The position numbers and the translations under genes were made by a program. From Cytophagales bacterium (GTDB taxonomy: Bacteria; Bacteroidota; Bacteroidia; Cytophagales; Cyclobacteriaceae), in NCBI GenBank assembly GCA_020403045.1, contig JADBYK010000054.1, positions 1 to 50,989 of the forward strand: a stretch of DNA of 50,989 nucleotides, written 5' to 3'. The notes below the pieces were generated by a model that saw only the letters and a program-made list of their open reading frames with translations, ran no database searches and had not been told where the DNA came from. Numbering within the stretch: position 1 is the stretch's first letter; the number at the start of each line of letters is the position of its first letter. Shown piece by piece: positions 1-9,225 of the stretch.

Positions 1-72
1 AGGCATGAACTTCAAACGGATGATCAACAAGTGGAAAATAAATCCAAGCGTCTTTTTGACCCAACTTTTTGA
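1..72 (+). CDS. possible 3' end of a gene cut by the window edge
   Basis: Frame 1 is open from the first base to a TGA at 70-72 and gives a hydrophilic tail of 23 residues ending in RLFDPTF. A small terminator-like hairpin follows at 106-122, which fits a gene ending here and converging on the minus-strand TPR gene. Frame 2 is also open, to about base 124, so the frame choice is uncertain. No family can be named from so short a piece. Confidence 0.3.
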   Translation, partial: RHELQTDDQQVENKSKRLFDPTF

Positions 73-105
73 AACACTTTTCTTAGCCTTCAAAAATCAA
101 CCTCT

Positions 106-122
106 ACTCAAAATGAGTTTTT
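106..122 (+). terminator. small terminator-like hairpin
   Basis: ACTCA (106-110), loop AAA, TGAGT (114-118), then a run of T to 122. The stem is only 5 bp, so it is weak. It lies between the left-edge partial gene and the convergent TPR gene. Confidence 0.4.
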
Positions 123-135
123 AAGGGACGACTAA

Positions 136-1647
136 TTAAACTTTGCCCTTTATTGATTTGAGTTGATCCAAGGCCGCTTTTGCTTTGCTATCAATACCGT
201 CTTTGTACTCATGCTTTTTGTAACTGAGGGCTTGCTCAAAGTACTTTTTTGCGCCTACATAATCTTTTTGCTCTTGGGCAATGTAACCCAACTGTAACGC
301 TGAATTGGGCGCGAAATACCAAGGGTTGTCTTTGGTCATGCTAATGGCCTGGAGATAAAATGTTTTGGCCGAGGGGATGTCGTTCATTTTGTGAGCTAGC
401 CGGGCTTTGCGATAATAGAATTCAGTTTGTTCTTTCGATGATTTCAATTCACCCGAAGCTATCGATTTCAATGCACTGGCAGCATGGTCATAGTAGCCGC
501 CATCTGTAAAGAGCCGTGCTTTGAGAATTTTTGTATTAGGAAGTTTGCCTTCTTCTAATTGTTTGGCTGCGTATTTATCGGGCTCTGCATTTGCTTTTCC
601 GGATACTTTGGCTTTTTCAAAAAATGATTTTGCCTGGGTCTCTTCGCCCATCAACCAATAGCACAAGGATATTTTATAATAGGAGTCTTTGACGTAACTC
701 GAACTCTTGTACCCTTTCTGAAACTTTTGGTAAGCCACAATGGCTTTTTGGTACTCACCTTTTTGTAACAACGCTTCTGCCCGTAGATATTCTACGTAGT
801 ACATTTGAAGTCCCTGTGGGTGTTTATCGAGTACGTTAAAAAGCTCTAGCGTGTTCTCAGCCTGTGAGTCTTTCATCAACATGTTTATAGCAATAAAAAG
901 AACCAATCGATTGTCCGGCTGTTCCTTTAGGCATTCTTTCATACCCTCTGCAGCCTCCGAGAAATGTTGATTGATAAAACCTTTAATGGTAAAAAATAAA
1001 ATAGTTGCTTCTAAACTTAAAGAGGACTTGGAACTCCGTAGGTCTGAAAGATACTTTTGACCGGTCGTTACCTGGCCACGCATTCCCAAGAGACTCATAA
1101 ACCAGGCAAATTTATCGGGGATTGATCCAACCATTACCTGAATGACACCACTCGTCTTCTTGATCGGGATGAAGTCAGGATATGTTTTTTGACATTCTTG
1201 AACCAGGTTGTAGGCTTTCCGAACGGCAAAGACAGCATTGAACTCCTGGCTCATGTTGATGAGATTGAAACCCCTTTGCAGATTTAACTCCGCTTGCAGA
1301 AATAGCTTCTCAGGGCCCATCGGCAAATCTTCGAGGTATTGCTGGCGTTGTTTAAAATGCGCCTCGAATTGATCCATTCTCTTCTGATCTTCCGTTACCA
1401 AAATGTCAATGGTCTCATTGAGGCTGAGAACGTACATTTTATGTAATTCCTCGCTTTTGGTGTTGATCAGGTTCAGTTGAGCGAGTGCCAATTCGGGCTG
1501 CAGATTCAAGACGAGCAGATAGGCTTTCTGCATTTCGGGGCTAAACTGCCATATCTTGTCTGTTGCAGAAAGTGTTTGAGAAATTAAAAAAAAGCAGGCC
1601 AAAAGGCCTGCTTTTTTTTGACTTAATATCGAAAAAAATCTACGCAA
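136..1647 (-). CDS. exported tetratricopeptide-repeat protein
   Basis: A protein of 503 residues. Residues 1-28 look like a signal peptide: basic start MRRFF, hydrophobic core GLLACFFLISQTLSA, likely cleavage just after. The rest is almost entirely helical with TPR-like repeats, clearest in the second half (around 290-350 and 400-490, with YYKISLCYWLMGEETQAKSFFEKA and LGYIAQEQKDYVGAKKYFEQAL type segments). It probably acts in the periplasm or at the outer membrane as a protein-interaction scaffold; no catalytic motif is seen. The start overlaps the zinc-ribbon gene stop by 8 nt, so it is the last gene of a three-gene unit. A perfect hairpin with flanking A and T runs lies in the signal-peptide codons (separate entry). 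Substrate and partner are unknown. Confidence 0.8.
   Translation of the reverse strand: MRRFFSILSQKKAGLLACFFLISQTLSATDKIWQFSPEMQKAYLLVLNLQPELALAQLNLINTKSEELHKMYVLSLNETIDILVTEDQKRMDQFEAHFKQRQQYLEDLPMGPEKLFLQAELNLQRGFNLINMSQEFNAVFAVRKAYNLVQECQKTYPDFIPIKKTSGVIQVMVGSIPDKFAWFMSLLGMRGQVTTGQKYLSDLRSSKSSLSLEATILFFTIKGFINQHFSEAAEGMKECLKEQPDNRLVLFIAINMLMKDSQAENTLELFNVLDKHPQGLQMYYVEYLRAEALLQKGEYQKAIVAYQKFQKGYKSSSYVKDSYYKISLCYWLMGEETQAKSFFEKAKVSGKANAEPDKYAAKQLEEGKLPNTKILKARLFTDGGYYDHAASALKSIASGELKSSKEQTEFYYRKARLAHKMNDIPSAKTFYLQAISMTKDNPWYFAPNSALQLGYIAQEQKDYVGAKKYFEQALSYKKHEYKDGIDSKAKAALDQLKSIKGKV
1586..1619. terminator. perfect terminator-type hairpin inside the signal-peptide codons of the TPR gene
   Basis: Eight A, GCAGGCC, loop AAAA, GGCCTGC, eight T: a 15-bp perfect stem with a T run on either strand. 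It has the form of a bidirectional intrinsic terminator. It lies inside the first 25 codons of the TPR gene and just downstream of the zinc-ribbon gene stop, so it could attenuate read-through into the TPR gene. The terminator role is inferred from form only. Confidence 0.6.
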
Positions 1648-2434
1648 CTTTTTTTGCGGTTCTTTTTACGGGTGCTGCTTTTTTAGGCTTTGGTTCTTCC
1701 TCCATAGATCCCAAGTCTACATCGGCCAAAATTCTGCCGGAATGTTCGTCAATAACAATTTTCTTCTTCTCACGAATTTCCGCAATCTTTTGTGGTGGGA
1801 TGATAATGTTACAGCCTTCAGCTGCACCGCGTACCACACGCACAACAGCCAATCCATTACTTAGGCTCTTGCGGAGACGATCATAATGCTTCAGCATTTT
1901 TTCATCGATCTTTTTTACCGCCTTTTCGCGATCTCCCAACAATCGCTTTTCTTCTTCTTCGCTTTCTTTCAAAATATCATCCAACTCGCCTTTCTTATTG
2001 TCGAGGTCTTGTGTTCTTTCCTTGATTAACGTTTCAATAGAAGTAATCTCTGCTTTCTTAGCATCAATTTTCTCCTTGGCCTCTTTAATCTTCTTTTCGC
2101 AAATCTGAACTTCGAGTTCTTGTAATTCTACTTCTTTTGTAATAGCCTCAAACTCGCGGTTGTTCTTTACGTTTTTTTGCTGTTCGTTGTATTTTTTGGT
2201 GAGTTTTTCGGCTTCTTTGATGCCTTCTTTATTCTTCTTGATGGCTTCATCCAGCTCTTTCATTTCAGCCTCAAAACGACCGAGACGGGTCTTGTAACCC
2301 TCCATTTCGTCTTCAAGATCCTGCACCTCGTTGGGTAGGTCTCCCCTTAATTTCTTTAGTTCGTCTAGTTTTGAATCGATAGATTGAAGTTTAACAAGTG
2401 CTTCAAGTTTCTGTGTAACTGTTTGGTTTTCCAT
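1640..2434 (-). CDS. coiled-coil protein of the C4 zinc-ribbon (DUF164) family, ribbon degenerate
   Basis: A protein of 264 residues. Residues about 10-175 form a long charged coiled coil rich in K and E. The region about 205-245 matches the C-terminal ribbon of the family in layout: a GAAEGC..IIPPQK..EIREKKK segment, then a HSGRILADVDLG segment. The family normally has two CxxC pairs there; here only the first Cys region keeps a single Cys, and the GRIL-side knuckle has none, so zinc is probably not bound. A basic Lys/Ala/Pro tail follows (PKPKKAAPVKRTAKKVA). It is directly downstream of the Nif3-family gene (3 nt apart), a pairing often seen in Bacteroidota. Cellular role unproven. Confidence 0.8.
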   Translation of the reverse strand: MENQTVTQKLEALVKLQSIDSKLDELKKLRGDLPNEVQDLEDEMEGYKTRLGRFEAEMKELDEAIKKNKEGIKEAEKLTKKYNEQQKNVKNNREFEAITKEVELQELEVQICEKKIKEAKEKIDAKKAEITSIETLIKERTQDLDNKKGELDDILKESEEEEKRLLGDREKAVKKIDEKMLKHYDRLRKSLSNGLAVVRVVRGAAEGCNIIIPPQKIAEIREKKKIVIDEHSGRILADVDLGSMEEEPKPKKAAPVKRTAKKVA

Positions 2435-2437
2435 TAC

Positions 2438-3541
2438 TTATAGATAACTAATTGGATTTGTGATGGTCTTTGAAAAAGTGGTTGCAAACGTAGTAAATTT
2501 TTCCCTTAAAACCTCCGAAAGAAGGTCTTTTGTATATTGTTCGCTTTCGAAGTGCCCAATGTCAGCTATCGCAATTTTGCCATCGGCATCAAAGAACTCA
2601 TGGTATTTAAAATCGGCAGAAATGAAGACATCAGCGCCTGCTTGGATCGCCTCTTTCAATAAAAAGCTCCCCGATCCACCACATACTGCAACTCGACTAA
2701 CTGTATTTGATGGTGATGCGGTGTGCCGGATACAAGACGTGTTCATGGTAGATTTTAAACTCGAAAGGAAAGACATTAGTTCCATTGGCGTCTCGAGATC
2801 ACCAATCATACCGGCACCCACCTCTGAGTTTTCATTCTCCAAGGCCTGCAAATAGAACGCTACTTCCTCATAGGGGTGCGCTTTTTTTAGTGTGTTTACT
2901 ATCTGGGTTTTCAAGTGACCCGGGAAAACCATTTCGACCCGAACCTCGTTAACACTTTCCTGTCGGTTATTTTTTCCAATGGTTGGGTTCGCATTTTCGG
3001 TGGGTAGAAAAGTTCCAATGCCTTCGACCTGAAAACTACAATTCTTGTAATCCCCCAGGTTGCCGGCACCAGCTTGATGCAAGGCTGCTAACACCGCGTC
3101 CTTATTTTCAGTAGGAATAAATGTGGTCAGTTTGAGAAGTGTATTGGCTTTTGGAGCTAACACGGTCATGTTTTTAAGTCCAATTTTCTCGCCAATTCTT
3201 TTGTTCACACCTTCATAAACGTTGTCGAGGTTCGTATGAATCGCGTAGATAGCGATGTCATGGCGAATTGCCTTGATCAAAGTGCGCTCCACGTAGCTCT
3301 CACCAGTAAGTTTCTTTAGCCCCTTGAAAAGAATCGGGTGGTGGGCCACAATCAGGTTGCAATTTGTTTGAATGGCTTCATCCACAACGGCTTCTATACA
3401 ATCTAGCGTTACGAGTACACCTTTTACCAGGCTTTTTCGATCGCCAGTTAGCAAGCCGCTATTATCGTAACTTTCCTGATATGCCTTTGGGGCCAGTGAT
3501 TCCAAATAGTCGGTTACTTCTTTTATCGTGGTCGTTGCCAT
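2438..3541 (-). CDS. Nif3-like dinuclear metal centre protein (GTP cyclohydrolase I type 2 family)
   Basis: A protein of 367 residues from the ATG at 3541; an in-frame upstream TTG would add 11 residues (MLLLKIKINET) that do not look native, so the later start with MATTTIKEV is preferred. Metal-binding motifs typical of the family are visible: AHHPILFKGLKKL in the first half and FKYHEFFDADG..ADIGHFESE near the C-terminus. The length and the central region (about 125-230) indicate the long YqfO type, with a PII-like insert. Members form toroidal hexamers with two metal ions per subunit; the in vivo reaction is unsettled. First gene of the unit with the zinc-ribbon and TPR genes, divergent from lpxK. 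Confidence 0.88.
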   Translation of the reverse strand: MATTTIKEVTDYLESLAPKAYQESYDNSGLLTGDRKSLVKGVLVTLDCIEAVVDEAIQTNCNLIVAHHPILFKGLKKLTGESYVERTLIKAIRHDIAIYAIHTNLDNVYEGVNKRIGEKIGLKNMTVLAPKANTLLKLTTFIPTENKDAVLAALHQAGAGNLGDYKNCSFQVEGIGTFLPTENANPTIGKNNRQESVNEVRVEMVFPGHLKTQIVNTLKKAHPYEEVAFYLQALENENSEVGAGMIGDLETPMELMSFLSSLKSTMNTSCIRHTASPSNTVSRVAVCGGSGSFLLKEAIQAGADVFISADFKYHEFFDADGKIAIADIGHFESEQYTKDLLSEVLREKFTTFATTFSKTITNPISYL

Positions 3542-3549
3542 TGTTTCGT

Positions 3550-3557
3550 TAATTTTG
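3550..3557 (+). promoter_or_regulatory. possible -7 element for lpxK
   Basis: TAATTTTG fits the Bacteroidota -7 consensus TAnnTTTG and ends 32 bp before the lpxK ATG. No clear TTTG is found about 19-21 bp upstream, so only half of a promoter is visible. Confidence 0.35.
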
Positions 3558-3589
3558 ATTTTTAAAAGTAGCAAAAGATCGGTTCACTC

Positions 3590-4645
3590 ATGATGCCCTT
3601 TTTGAAGGTATTACTTTGGCCATTCACCATCCTGTATAATTTGGTGACGCGGGTTCGCAATTACCTATTTGATATTGGGCAAAAGCCATCATTCAAGTTT
3701 GACTCTATCGTCATTAGTGTAGGCAATCTAAATGTAGGCGGGTCGGGCAAGACTCCAATGGTGGAGTATCTTGTCAGGCTGCTGGGCACGCGCTATAAGG
3801 TAGCGATTCTAAGTAGAGGGTTTGGGCGGAAGACGCATGGTTTTCGAATAGCGTCTGATGACGACAATGCAACTACGCTTGGGGATGAACCTTATCAGTA
3901 CTATTTGAAATTTGGAAAGGAAGTGTCGGTGTGCGTGGGGGAAGAGCGGGCGTTGGCTATTCCAACCATATTGAACGAACGGCCCTTTACTCAAATCATT
4001 CTATTGGATGATGCATTTCAGCATCGTACCGTTGTGCCGCAATTTTCTATTTTGTTAACTGAATTCAGCAGGCCGTTTTATTCTGATTTTGTGCTGCCCT
4101 TCGGACGGCTGAGAGAAGCCCGGTCGGGTGCCGATCGAGCGGATGCAATTATCGTGACCAAATGCTCAACTCTTTTGAACCAGGAAGATGTCGTGAAAAA
4201 AATCCGAAAGTACGCCCGTCAGCAGCCCATTTATTTCTCGTCTATCTTCTACAAAGAAGCGGTGCCCTTTTCTGGTGGCCAATCGGTGGGCAAGAGAGTT
4301 GTGTTGGTATCGGGTATAGCAAATAGTTCTACGCTGGAGTCATTTGTGGCCAAAAATTTTCAGCTGCAAAAGCATTTTAGATTCAATGATCACCATTTTT
4401 ACACCGTGGGCGACCTTCTTAAAATTCAAGCTTTTGTCCATGAACAAGATGTGGATTCAATACTAACAACAGAAAAGGATATGGTAAAACTGATTTCACC
4501 CCAGTTGCAGGGAGATTTGGATAAAACAAAATGGTTTTACCTTCCCGTAGAGACTTCTTTTTTAGATCGTGGCGCAGATTTTGATAAACTGGTTCTCAAC
4601 ATGGTCGATGAGAATCTAAGACTCCTGCATGATCAAAACCTGTAG
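3590..4645 (+). CDS. lpxK: tetraacyldisaccharide 4'-kinase
   Basis: A protein of 351 residues. LpxK phosphorylates the 4' position of lipid A disaccharide-1-phosphate at the inner-membrane cytoplasmic face, the sixth step of lipid A synthesis. The N-terminal hydrophobic segment (about 5-25) is the membrane anchor. The P-loop is GNLNVGGSGKTP at 45-56, followed by LSRGFGRKT and by the family motif LLDDAFQHR near 140. The FGRLREARSGADRADAIIVTKC stretch is also characteristic. Length is normal. Two ATG codons occur in tandem at the start and either may be used. It is followed closely by the putative porin and miaE, with no functional link to those two evident. Confidence 0.95.
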   Translation: MMPFLKVLLWPFTILYNLVTRVRNYLFDIGQKPSFKFDSIVISVGNLNVGGSGKTPMVEYLVRLLGTRYKVAILSRGFGRKTHGFRIASDDDNATTLGDEPYQYYLKFGKEVSVCVGEERALAIPTILNERPFTQIILLDDAFQHRTVVPQFSILLTEFSRPFYSDFVLPFGRLREARSGADRADAIIVTKCSTLLNQEDVVKKIRKYARQQPIYFSSIFYKEAVPFSGGQSVGKRVVLVSGIANSSTLESFVAKNFQLQKHFRFNDHHFYTVGDLLKIQAFVHEQDVDSILTTEKDMVKLISPQLQGDLDKTKWFYLPVETSFLDRGADFDKLVLNMVDENLRLLHDQNL

Positions 4646-4671
4646 CCGTCAAACAATTGTTATTTTTACGC

Positions 4672-6651
4672 GTGATTTCTAAACACTTGTTCGTTCTATT
4701 GCTTTGCTGGTTTTCAGCCCTCGGTATTCTTGGCCAAGAAAAGAAAATCGCAGCCAAAGTGAAGCAAGACACTATAAAGAAGGACACCACTGTCTTAAAG
4801 CGAAAAGCAATTAAGGCTCCGATAAACAGCAAGTCAGATCAGCCAAAAAAGAGGACCTATTCTAAGATCATCAACGACTCTAGCAAGAACGTTTACGGGC
4901 CCAAAACAACACGTTGGATTACCGAAACGGATCTGTTTTATAATAAGACTAACTACCAACCATTGGATACTTCCATCAATAATTTTCATAGATGGACCTA
5001 CGTGCAGCGACTCAACAACACGGTACAAGATTTAGGAAACATGGGAACCGCATTGAATCCGATATTTCCCTTGGTGTCAACTACTATTGGCGCAAATCCT
5101 GGGTTTCATGCGTATGATGCTTACTTTGATACACAAGAACCACGATATTATGATTCAAAGTCGCCCTATACTAGAGTTTACCTAGTGTGGGCGGGCAACG
5201 GAAGAGCGATGTCGCATATAGAGTTCACAAGAGCCATCAACGCGAGGTGGAATTTTGGTTTCAATTATCGCCCCATTTTAGTAGACAAACAACTTCAATA
5301 CAGAAGAGCCGATCGGCAAACGGTGAGTCACTACTATGACATTTTTACTACTTACAAATCGAAAAATAGCCGCTATCTACTGGCACTGAATTATAGAAGA
5401 ATCAGGCATCGCGTACGAGAAAATGGGGGTGTTAGGCTTACGTCTGATACTACGTTTGCGGCCTTTTTTAACCCTAACGCTGCCCCGACTTTAACGGGCA
5501 CTGAAACGGAAGAGCTTCGCCACAACTTCCATGTGTTGCAATCTTATAAACTAGCAAAACCGGTACAGCTTTATCTTTCATCCACGTACGAAATACGTGA
5601 TAACATTTTTCGAAGGGATCGTACAGATCTTGCCTCGAATTTCTTTAAGCAGACACTTATAGACTCGATCAAAGGAACGGATGTTATGGAGTTCTGGTCG
5701 TTTGAAAATGAAGTCGGAGTAAAAGGCAATGCCGCTTTTCTGTTTTACGATTTCTACTTTAAATCCCGCGCAGTTCAAAACCGAATCCCATTTTTGAGTG
5801 GATTTGATCCGAGGGCATCGTCTTCGTTGATAGAAAACTACATAGGTGGGCGAGTGGCTTTTCGCTTTGATTCGTTAAGTGAGTTGAGAGGCTCTGCCGA
5901 GTTGTTATTGGATGGGAATTATAAACTGGAGGGAACTTTAACGACTCCCTGGCTGGACGCAAGCCTTGTTAGTAGCCTTGCCAAGCCAGGTTACCTGCAG
6001 CGTGCGTACCGGGGAAGTCATAATTATTGGCTAAATAATTTTGAGAACACTTTTTCAAATCAGCTCAAGGGTTTTTTCAAGGTGCGATGGGGCAACCTAT
6101 TTGTTAGCCCCGGGGTGACCTACACGTTGTTAAATAATTACATTTTTTTTAGAGACTTCAAGAGTGGTTTGATACCTGTGCAGTCAACAGGAAACCAACA
6201 AATTTTTTCGCCTGAACTTCATTTAAGCTTGAAATTCTTTAGGAGATTGTATTTCAAGCCGCAAGTTACTTACACCCAGCTATGGAAAAACGATGACAGT
6301 GCGATCCGGATACCAGAATGGTTTATCAATAGCCAACTTTATTATGAGAACATCCTTTTCGACAAAAATCTCCAGCTGCAGTTCGGTCTGGATGTTCATT
6401 ATAAGTCGAGCTACCTCGCGTTGGCTTATGCACCCGATATTCAATCCTATTATCTTCAAGATAAGCACATTGTTGAAGGATTTCCGGTAGTAGATATTTT
6501 TTTGAACGCGAAGATTAAAGGTGGACGACTTTTTATCAAGTACCACAATGCCTGGCAAATTGGGAAGCCTGCCGGATATCTTTTAACGTATGGTTATCCG
6601 GCTATGAGTAATATTCTTGACTTTGGTTTTGAAATTCCTCTTTTTGATTAG
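4672..6651 (+). CDS. putative outer-membrane porin (Bacteroidota Porin_10-like)
   Basis: About 659 residues from a GTG at 4672; a TTG at 4657 is a second option and no ATG is nearby. The GTG start gives a clean signal peptide (hydrophobic core LFVLLLCWFSALGILG, then QEKK). A basic, Thr/Lys-rich linker follows to about residue 60, then a long region of alternating aromatic and polar residues typical of beta-barrel strands, with many Y/R/N-rich turns. It ends ILDFGFEIPLFD, a terminal strand with a final aromatic residue as expected for an outer-membrane barrel. Long 'putative porin' proteins of this kind are common in Cytophagales; solute specificity is unknown. It lies 26 nt after lpxK. Confidence 0.75.
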   Translation: MISKHLFVLLLCWFSALGILGQEKKIAAKVKQDTIKKDTTVLKRKAIKAPINSKSDQPKKRTYSKIINDSSKNVYGPKTTRWITETDLFYNKTNYQPLDTSINNFHRWTYVQRLNNTVQDLGNMGTALNPIFPLVSTTIGANPGFHAYDAYFDTQEPRYYDSKSPYTRVYLVWAGNGRAMSHIEFTRAINARWNFGFNYRPILVDKQLQYRRADRQTVSHYYDIFTTYKSKNSRYLLALNYRRIRHRVRENGGVRLTSDTTFAAFFNPNAAPTLTGTETEELRHNFHVLQSYKLAKPVQLYLSSTYEIRDNIFRRDRTDLASNFFKQTLIDSIKGTDVMEFWSFENEVGVKGNAAFLFYDFYFKSRAVQNRIPFLSGFDPRASSSLIENYIGGRVAFRFDSLSELRGSAELLLDGNYKLEGTLTTPWLDASLVSSLAKPGYLQRAYRGSHNYWLNNFENTFSNQLKGFFKVRWGNLFVSPGVTYTLLNNYIFFRDFKSGLIPVQSTGNQQIFSPELHLSLKFFRRLYFKPQVTYTQLWKNDDSAIRIPEWFINSQLYYENILFDKNLQLQFGLDVHYKSSYLALAYAPDIQSYYLQDKHIVEGFPVVDIFLNAKIKGGRLFIKYHNAWQIGKPAGYLLTYGYPAMSNILDFGFEIPLFD

Positions 6652-6653
6652 TG

Positions 6654-7247
6654 ATGGAGAAACATGTGCTGGGTTTAACACTGCCAACAGATCCGCGATG
6701 GGTTGATATTGCCTCGATGAATATTGAGGAAATTTTGGTTGATCATGCTTACTGTGAACAAAAGGCAGCTTCTGCCTGCATTTCATTGATAGTTCAGTTC
6801 CCGGACAAGGAGAAACTTGTAGAAGTGTTGACCCCTGTTGTCGCAGAGGAATGGGCGCACTTTGAGCGGGTGCTTGAACAATTAAAGAAACGCGGTTTAA
6901 GGCTAGGCAACGCTCGGAAAGATGAATATGTTGATCTACTGGCCAAATCAATAAAAAAAGGAGGAAACAGAGAGCAGCAGTTAATTGAAAAGTTGTTGAT
7001 GTGTGCATTAATAGAAGCTCGAAGCTGTGAACGTTTTCGGCTGTTGTGGAAAGAATTGAAAGATCAAGAGTTGCGCCAATTCTATTATGAATTGATGGTT
7101 TCTGAAGCGGGGCATTACAAGAACTTTATTACGTTGGCAAAGGAGTATGCCGATGAAAAAACAGTGGAGGCTCGCTGGCGGCTGTTCTTAAAAGTGGAGG
7201 GAGAGATTATGTCATCGCTACAACCGAGGGGCGATCGGATTCACTAG
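6654..7247 (+). CDS. miaE: tRNA-(ms2io6A)-hydroxylase
   Basis: A protein of 197 residues from the ATG at 6654; a GTG at 6651 would overlap the upstream stop by one base and add one Met. The family is a ferritin-like four-helix di-iron monooxygenase that hydroxylates the isopentenyl group of the modified adenosine at tRNA position 37. Expected Fe ligands are visible: IEEILVDHAYCEQKAA, VAEEWAHFERV, LIEARSCERF and VSEAGHYKNF, giving the paired ExxH pattern. Length matches the family. It ends only 5 bp from the convergent argH stop. Confidence in the family is high; the tRNA substrate is inferred from homology. Confidence 0.92.
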   Translation: MEKHVLGLTLPTDPRWVDIASMNIEEILVDHAYCEQKAASACISLIVQFPDKEKLVEVLTPVVAEEWAHFERVLEQLKKRGLRLGNARKDEYVDLLAKSIKKGGNREQQLIEKLLMCALIEARSCERFRLLWKELKDQELRQFYYELMVSEAGHYKNFITLAKEYADEKTVEARWRLFLKVEGEIMSSLQPRGDRIH

Positions 7248-7251
7248 GCTG

Positions 7252-8586
7252 TTAGCTATCGATGAGTTTTTGCAATGCGCTGTCCACAGAAGCAAAATTA
7301 AACTTGGATAGATTCGTTTCGAAATTTGTTTTGATCTTATTGTTACAAAGGTTTCCAATACTACCTTCATGGGTGTGTTGAACTTTTGTGTGGTAGGCGA
7401 ATTTACCTTGTTCAATTTCTTCACCCACTTTTTTGTACGCATCCCGGAAAGGCATTCCGGCCAACACAAGTTTATTTACCTCCTCCACACTGAAAAGGTA
7501 TTTGTATTTTTCATCCTCAAGGATATTTGACTTCACTTGAATATTGGAAAGCATCAGATACGTCATTTCAAGACAGTCTTTTATCGTTTCAAAAGCCGGG
7601 AATAGTTTTTCTTTCAATAACTGCAAATCACGGTGGTAGCCAGATGGTAAATTGGTTGTGAGCATCGCTATTTCATTAGGCAACGCTTGAAGCCCATTGC
7701 ACTTGCCTCTGATCAATTCAAAAACATCTGGATTTTTTTTGTGTGGCATGATGCTGGAGCCAGTGGTCAATTCATCAGGGAAAGAGATGAAGCCAAAATT
7801 TTGATTCAAATAAAGACATGCGTCCATGGCTAATCTTGACAAAGTCGCAGCAACATTACTTAATGCTTGGGCTACTATTCGTTCGGTTTTCCCTCTGCCC
7901 ATTTGGGCATACACCACGTTGTAGTTTAAATCATCAAAGCCCAATAGTTCAGTAGTCAATGTTCTGTTTAGCGGGAAAGACGATCCGTATCCTGCCGCTG
8001 AGCCAAGCGGATTTTTATTGGTGATTCGGTAAGCTGCTTCTAACGTTATTAGATCATCCACCAAACTTTCTGCATAAGCTCCAAACCATAGACCAAAAGA
8101 AGAGGGCATGGCCATTTGAAGATGGGTGTAACCCGGAAGAAGCTTGTCTTTATGCTCGTCACTTTTGAGGATGAGCAGATCAAATAGCTTTTGTATCTCT
8201 TCCGTTAGCGATTGTATTTCATGACGCAGAAACAACTTTATATCTAACAGAACTTGATCGTTGCGTGAGCGGCCGCTATGAATTTTTTTACCTACATCGC
8301 CCAACTTCCTGGTGAGCAGCAATTCTACTTGTGAATGAATGTCTTCGACTCCTTTTTCAATATGAAAATCACCTTTTTTAATTAATGTATAAATCGACTT
8401 TAGTTCTTTTGATAACAGGACCAACTCATCTTTACCAATGAGTTGAATAGACTCTAGCATTTGAATGTGTGCCAGTGAGCCTAGCACATCGAAGGAAGCC
8501 AGATAAGAATCCATTTCACGATCTTTACCGACCGTGAATTGATTTACTTCGTTAAGAGAATCGCTATTCTTTTGCCATAGTTTCAT
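7252..8586 (-). CDS. argH: argininosuccinate lyase
   Basis: A protein of 444 residues. It splits argininosuccinate into arginine and fumarate, the last step of arginine synthesis. The fumarase/aspartase superfamily signature [12 protein letters not shown] is present near residue 280, with the mobile-loop catalytic Ser. SGRSRNDQV (around 105) and TQLQ-type [14 protein letters not shown] (around 150) are the other conserved blocks. The start overlaps the NUDIX gene stop by 4 nt (ATGA), so it is translationally coupled as the last gene of the arginine operon. No sign of decay. Confidence 0.96.
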   Translation of the reverse strand: MKLWQKNSDSLNEVNQFTVGKDREMDSYLASFDVLGSLAHIQMLESIQLIGKDELVLLSKELKSIYTLIKKGDFHIEKGVEDIHSQVELLLTRKLGDVGKKIHSGRSRNDQVLLDIKLFLRHEIQSLTEEIQKLFDLLILKSDEHKDKLLPGYTHLQMAMPSSFGLWFGAYAESLVDDLITLEAAYRITNKNPLGSAAGYGSSFPLNRTLTTELLGFDDLNYNVVYAQMGRGKTERIVAQALSNVAATLSRLAMDACLYLNQNFGFISFPDELTTGSSIMPHKKNPDVFELIRGKCNGLQALPNEIAMLTTNLPSGYHRDLQLLKEKLFPAFETIKDCLEMTYLMLSNIQVKSNILEDEKYKYLFSVEEVNKLVLAGMPFRDAYKKVGEEIEQGKFAYHTKVQHTHEGSIGNLCNNKIKTNFETNLSKFNFASVDSALQKLIDS

Positions 8587-9164
8587 AGTAGTGCCGGATA
8601 ATGGATTTGTAAATACTGCAGCAACATAATCGTTTTGCCATCTTTAATTTCTCCGCTTACAATCATTTCAAGTGCTTGCGAAAAAGATAACTCCATCACT
8701 TCAATATCTTCATGCTCATCTACACCACCGCCAGAAGTCGTTTTCATTTCTTTGGAGTATTCGGCAACAAAAAAATAAAGAATTTCTGTTACCGACCCTG
8801 GTGACATATAGGCTTCGTAAATCTTTTTTACATCTTTGATTTTAAAACCTGTTTCTTCTTCTGTTTCCCTGCGGATGCAATCTTCAGGATTGTCTAAGTC
8901 CAATAAACCAGCACACGCTTCAATCAACATACCACTTGCGTTGCCATTGATATAAGAAGGCAACCGAAATTGCTTAGTAAGAATAACGGTCTTTGATATT
9001 TGATTGAACAGCAGGATTGTTGCTCCGTTACCTCGGTCGTAAGCTTCCCGATTTTGCTCAATCCATTTTCCGTTTTTGTGTTGGTAATCAAACGTTACTT
9101 TTTTTAACGTGTACCAGTTGTTGGAGAGGATCTCGGTTTTTTTGATGTTGACTCTTGAGCTCAT
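8583..9164 (-). CDS. NUDIX hydrolase, ADP-ribose / GDP-mannose pyrophosphatase (NudK) type
   Basis: A protein of 193 residues from the ATG at 9164 ([11 protein letters not shown]). A longer reading frame to 9269 exists, but its extra part is encoded by a heptamer repeat and overlaps the next gene, so the shorter start is chosen. The NUDIX box is [22 protein letters not shown] at about residues 100-121, with the REtEEEtGF metal-binding core intact. TKQFRLP and [10 protein letters not shown] are typical of the ADP-ribose/NudK subgroup. It is coupled to argH by a 4-nt overlap, but a role in arginine synthesis is not obvious; it may be a housecleaning enzyme carried along. Substrate unproven. Confidence 0.85.
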   Translation of the reverse strand: MSSRVNIKKTEILSNNWYTLKKVTFDYQHKNGKWIEQNREAYDRGNGATILLFNQISKTVILTKQFRLPSYINGNASGMLIEACAGLLDLDNPEDCIRRETEEETGFKIKDVKKIYEAYMSPGSVTEILYFFVAEYSKEMKTTSGGGVDEHEDIEVMELSFSQALEMIVSGEIKDGKTIMLLQYLQIHYPALL

Positions 9165-9169
9165 TTGTT

Positions 9170-9204
9170 GTTTCCGGTTACCGGTTACTGGTTTCCAGTT
9201 TTTT
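9170..9204 (-). repeat. heptamer array A (5 units)
   Basis: Five 7-bp units on the plus strand: GTTTCCG, GTTACCG, GTTACTG, GTTTCCA, GTTTTTT. The array lies immediately upstream of the NUDIX start, between it and the S23-type gene. Confidence 0.8.
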
Positions 9205-9225
9205 ATGTTCTGATTAAAGCTTTGG

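Noticed and set aside
2-124. Second open frame at the left edge.
   Set aside because: It runs through the hairpin at 106-122; frame 1 ending at 72 with that hairpin after it is more economical, though not certain.
1563-1886. Plus-strand frame of 107 codons.
   Set aside because: It lies antisense to the TPR and zinc-ribbon genes, is low in complexity and shows no family pattern.
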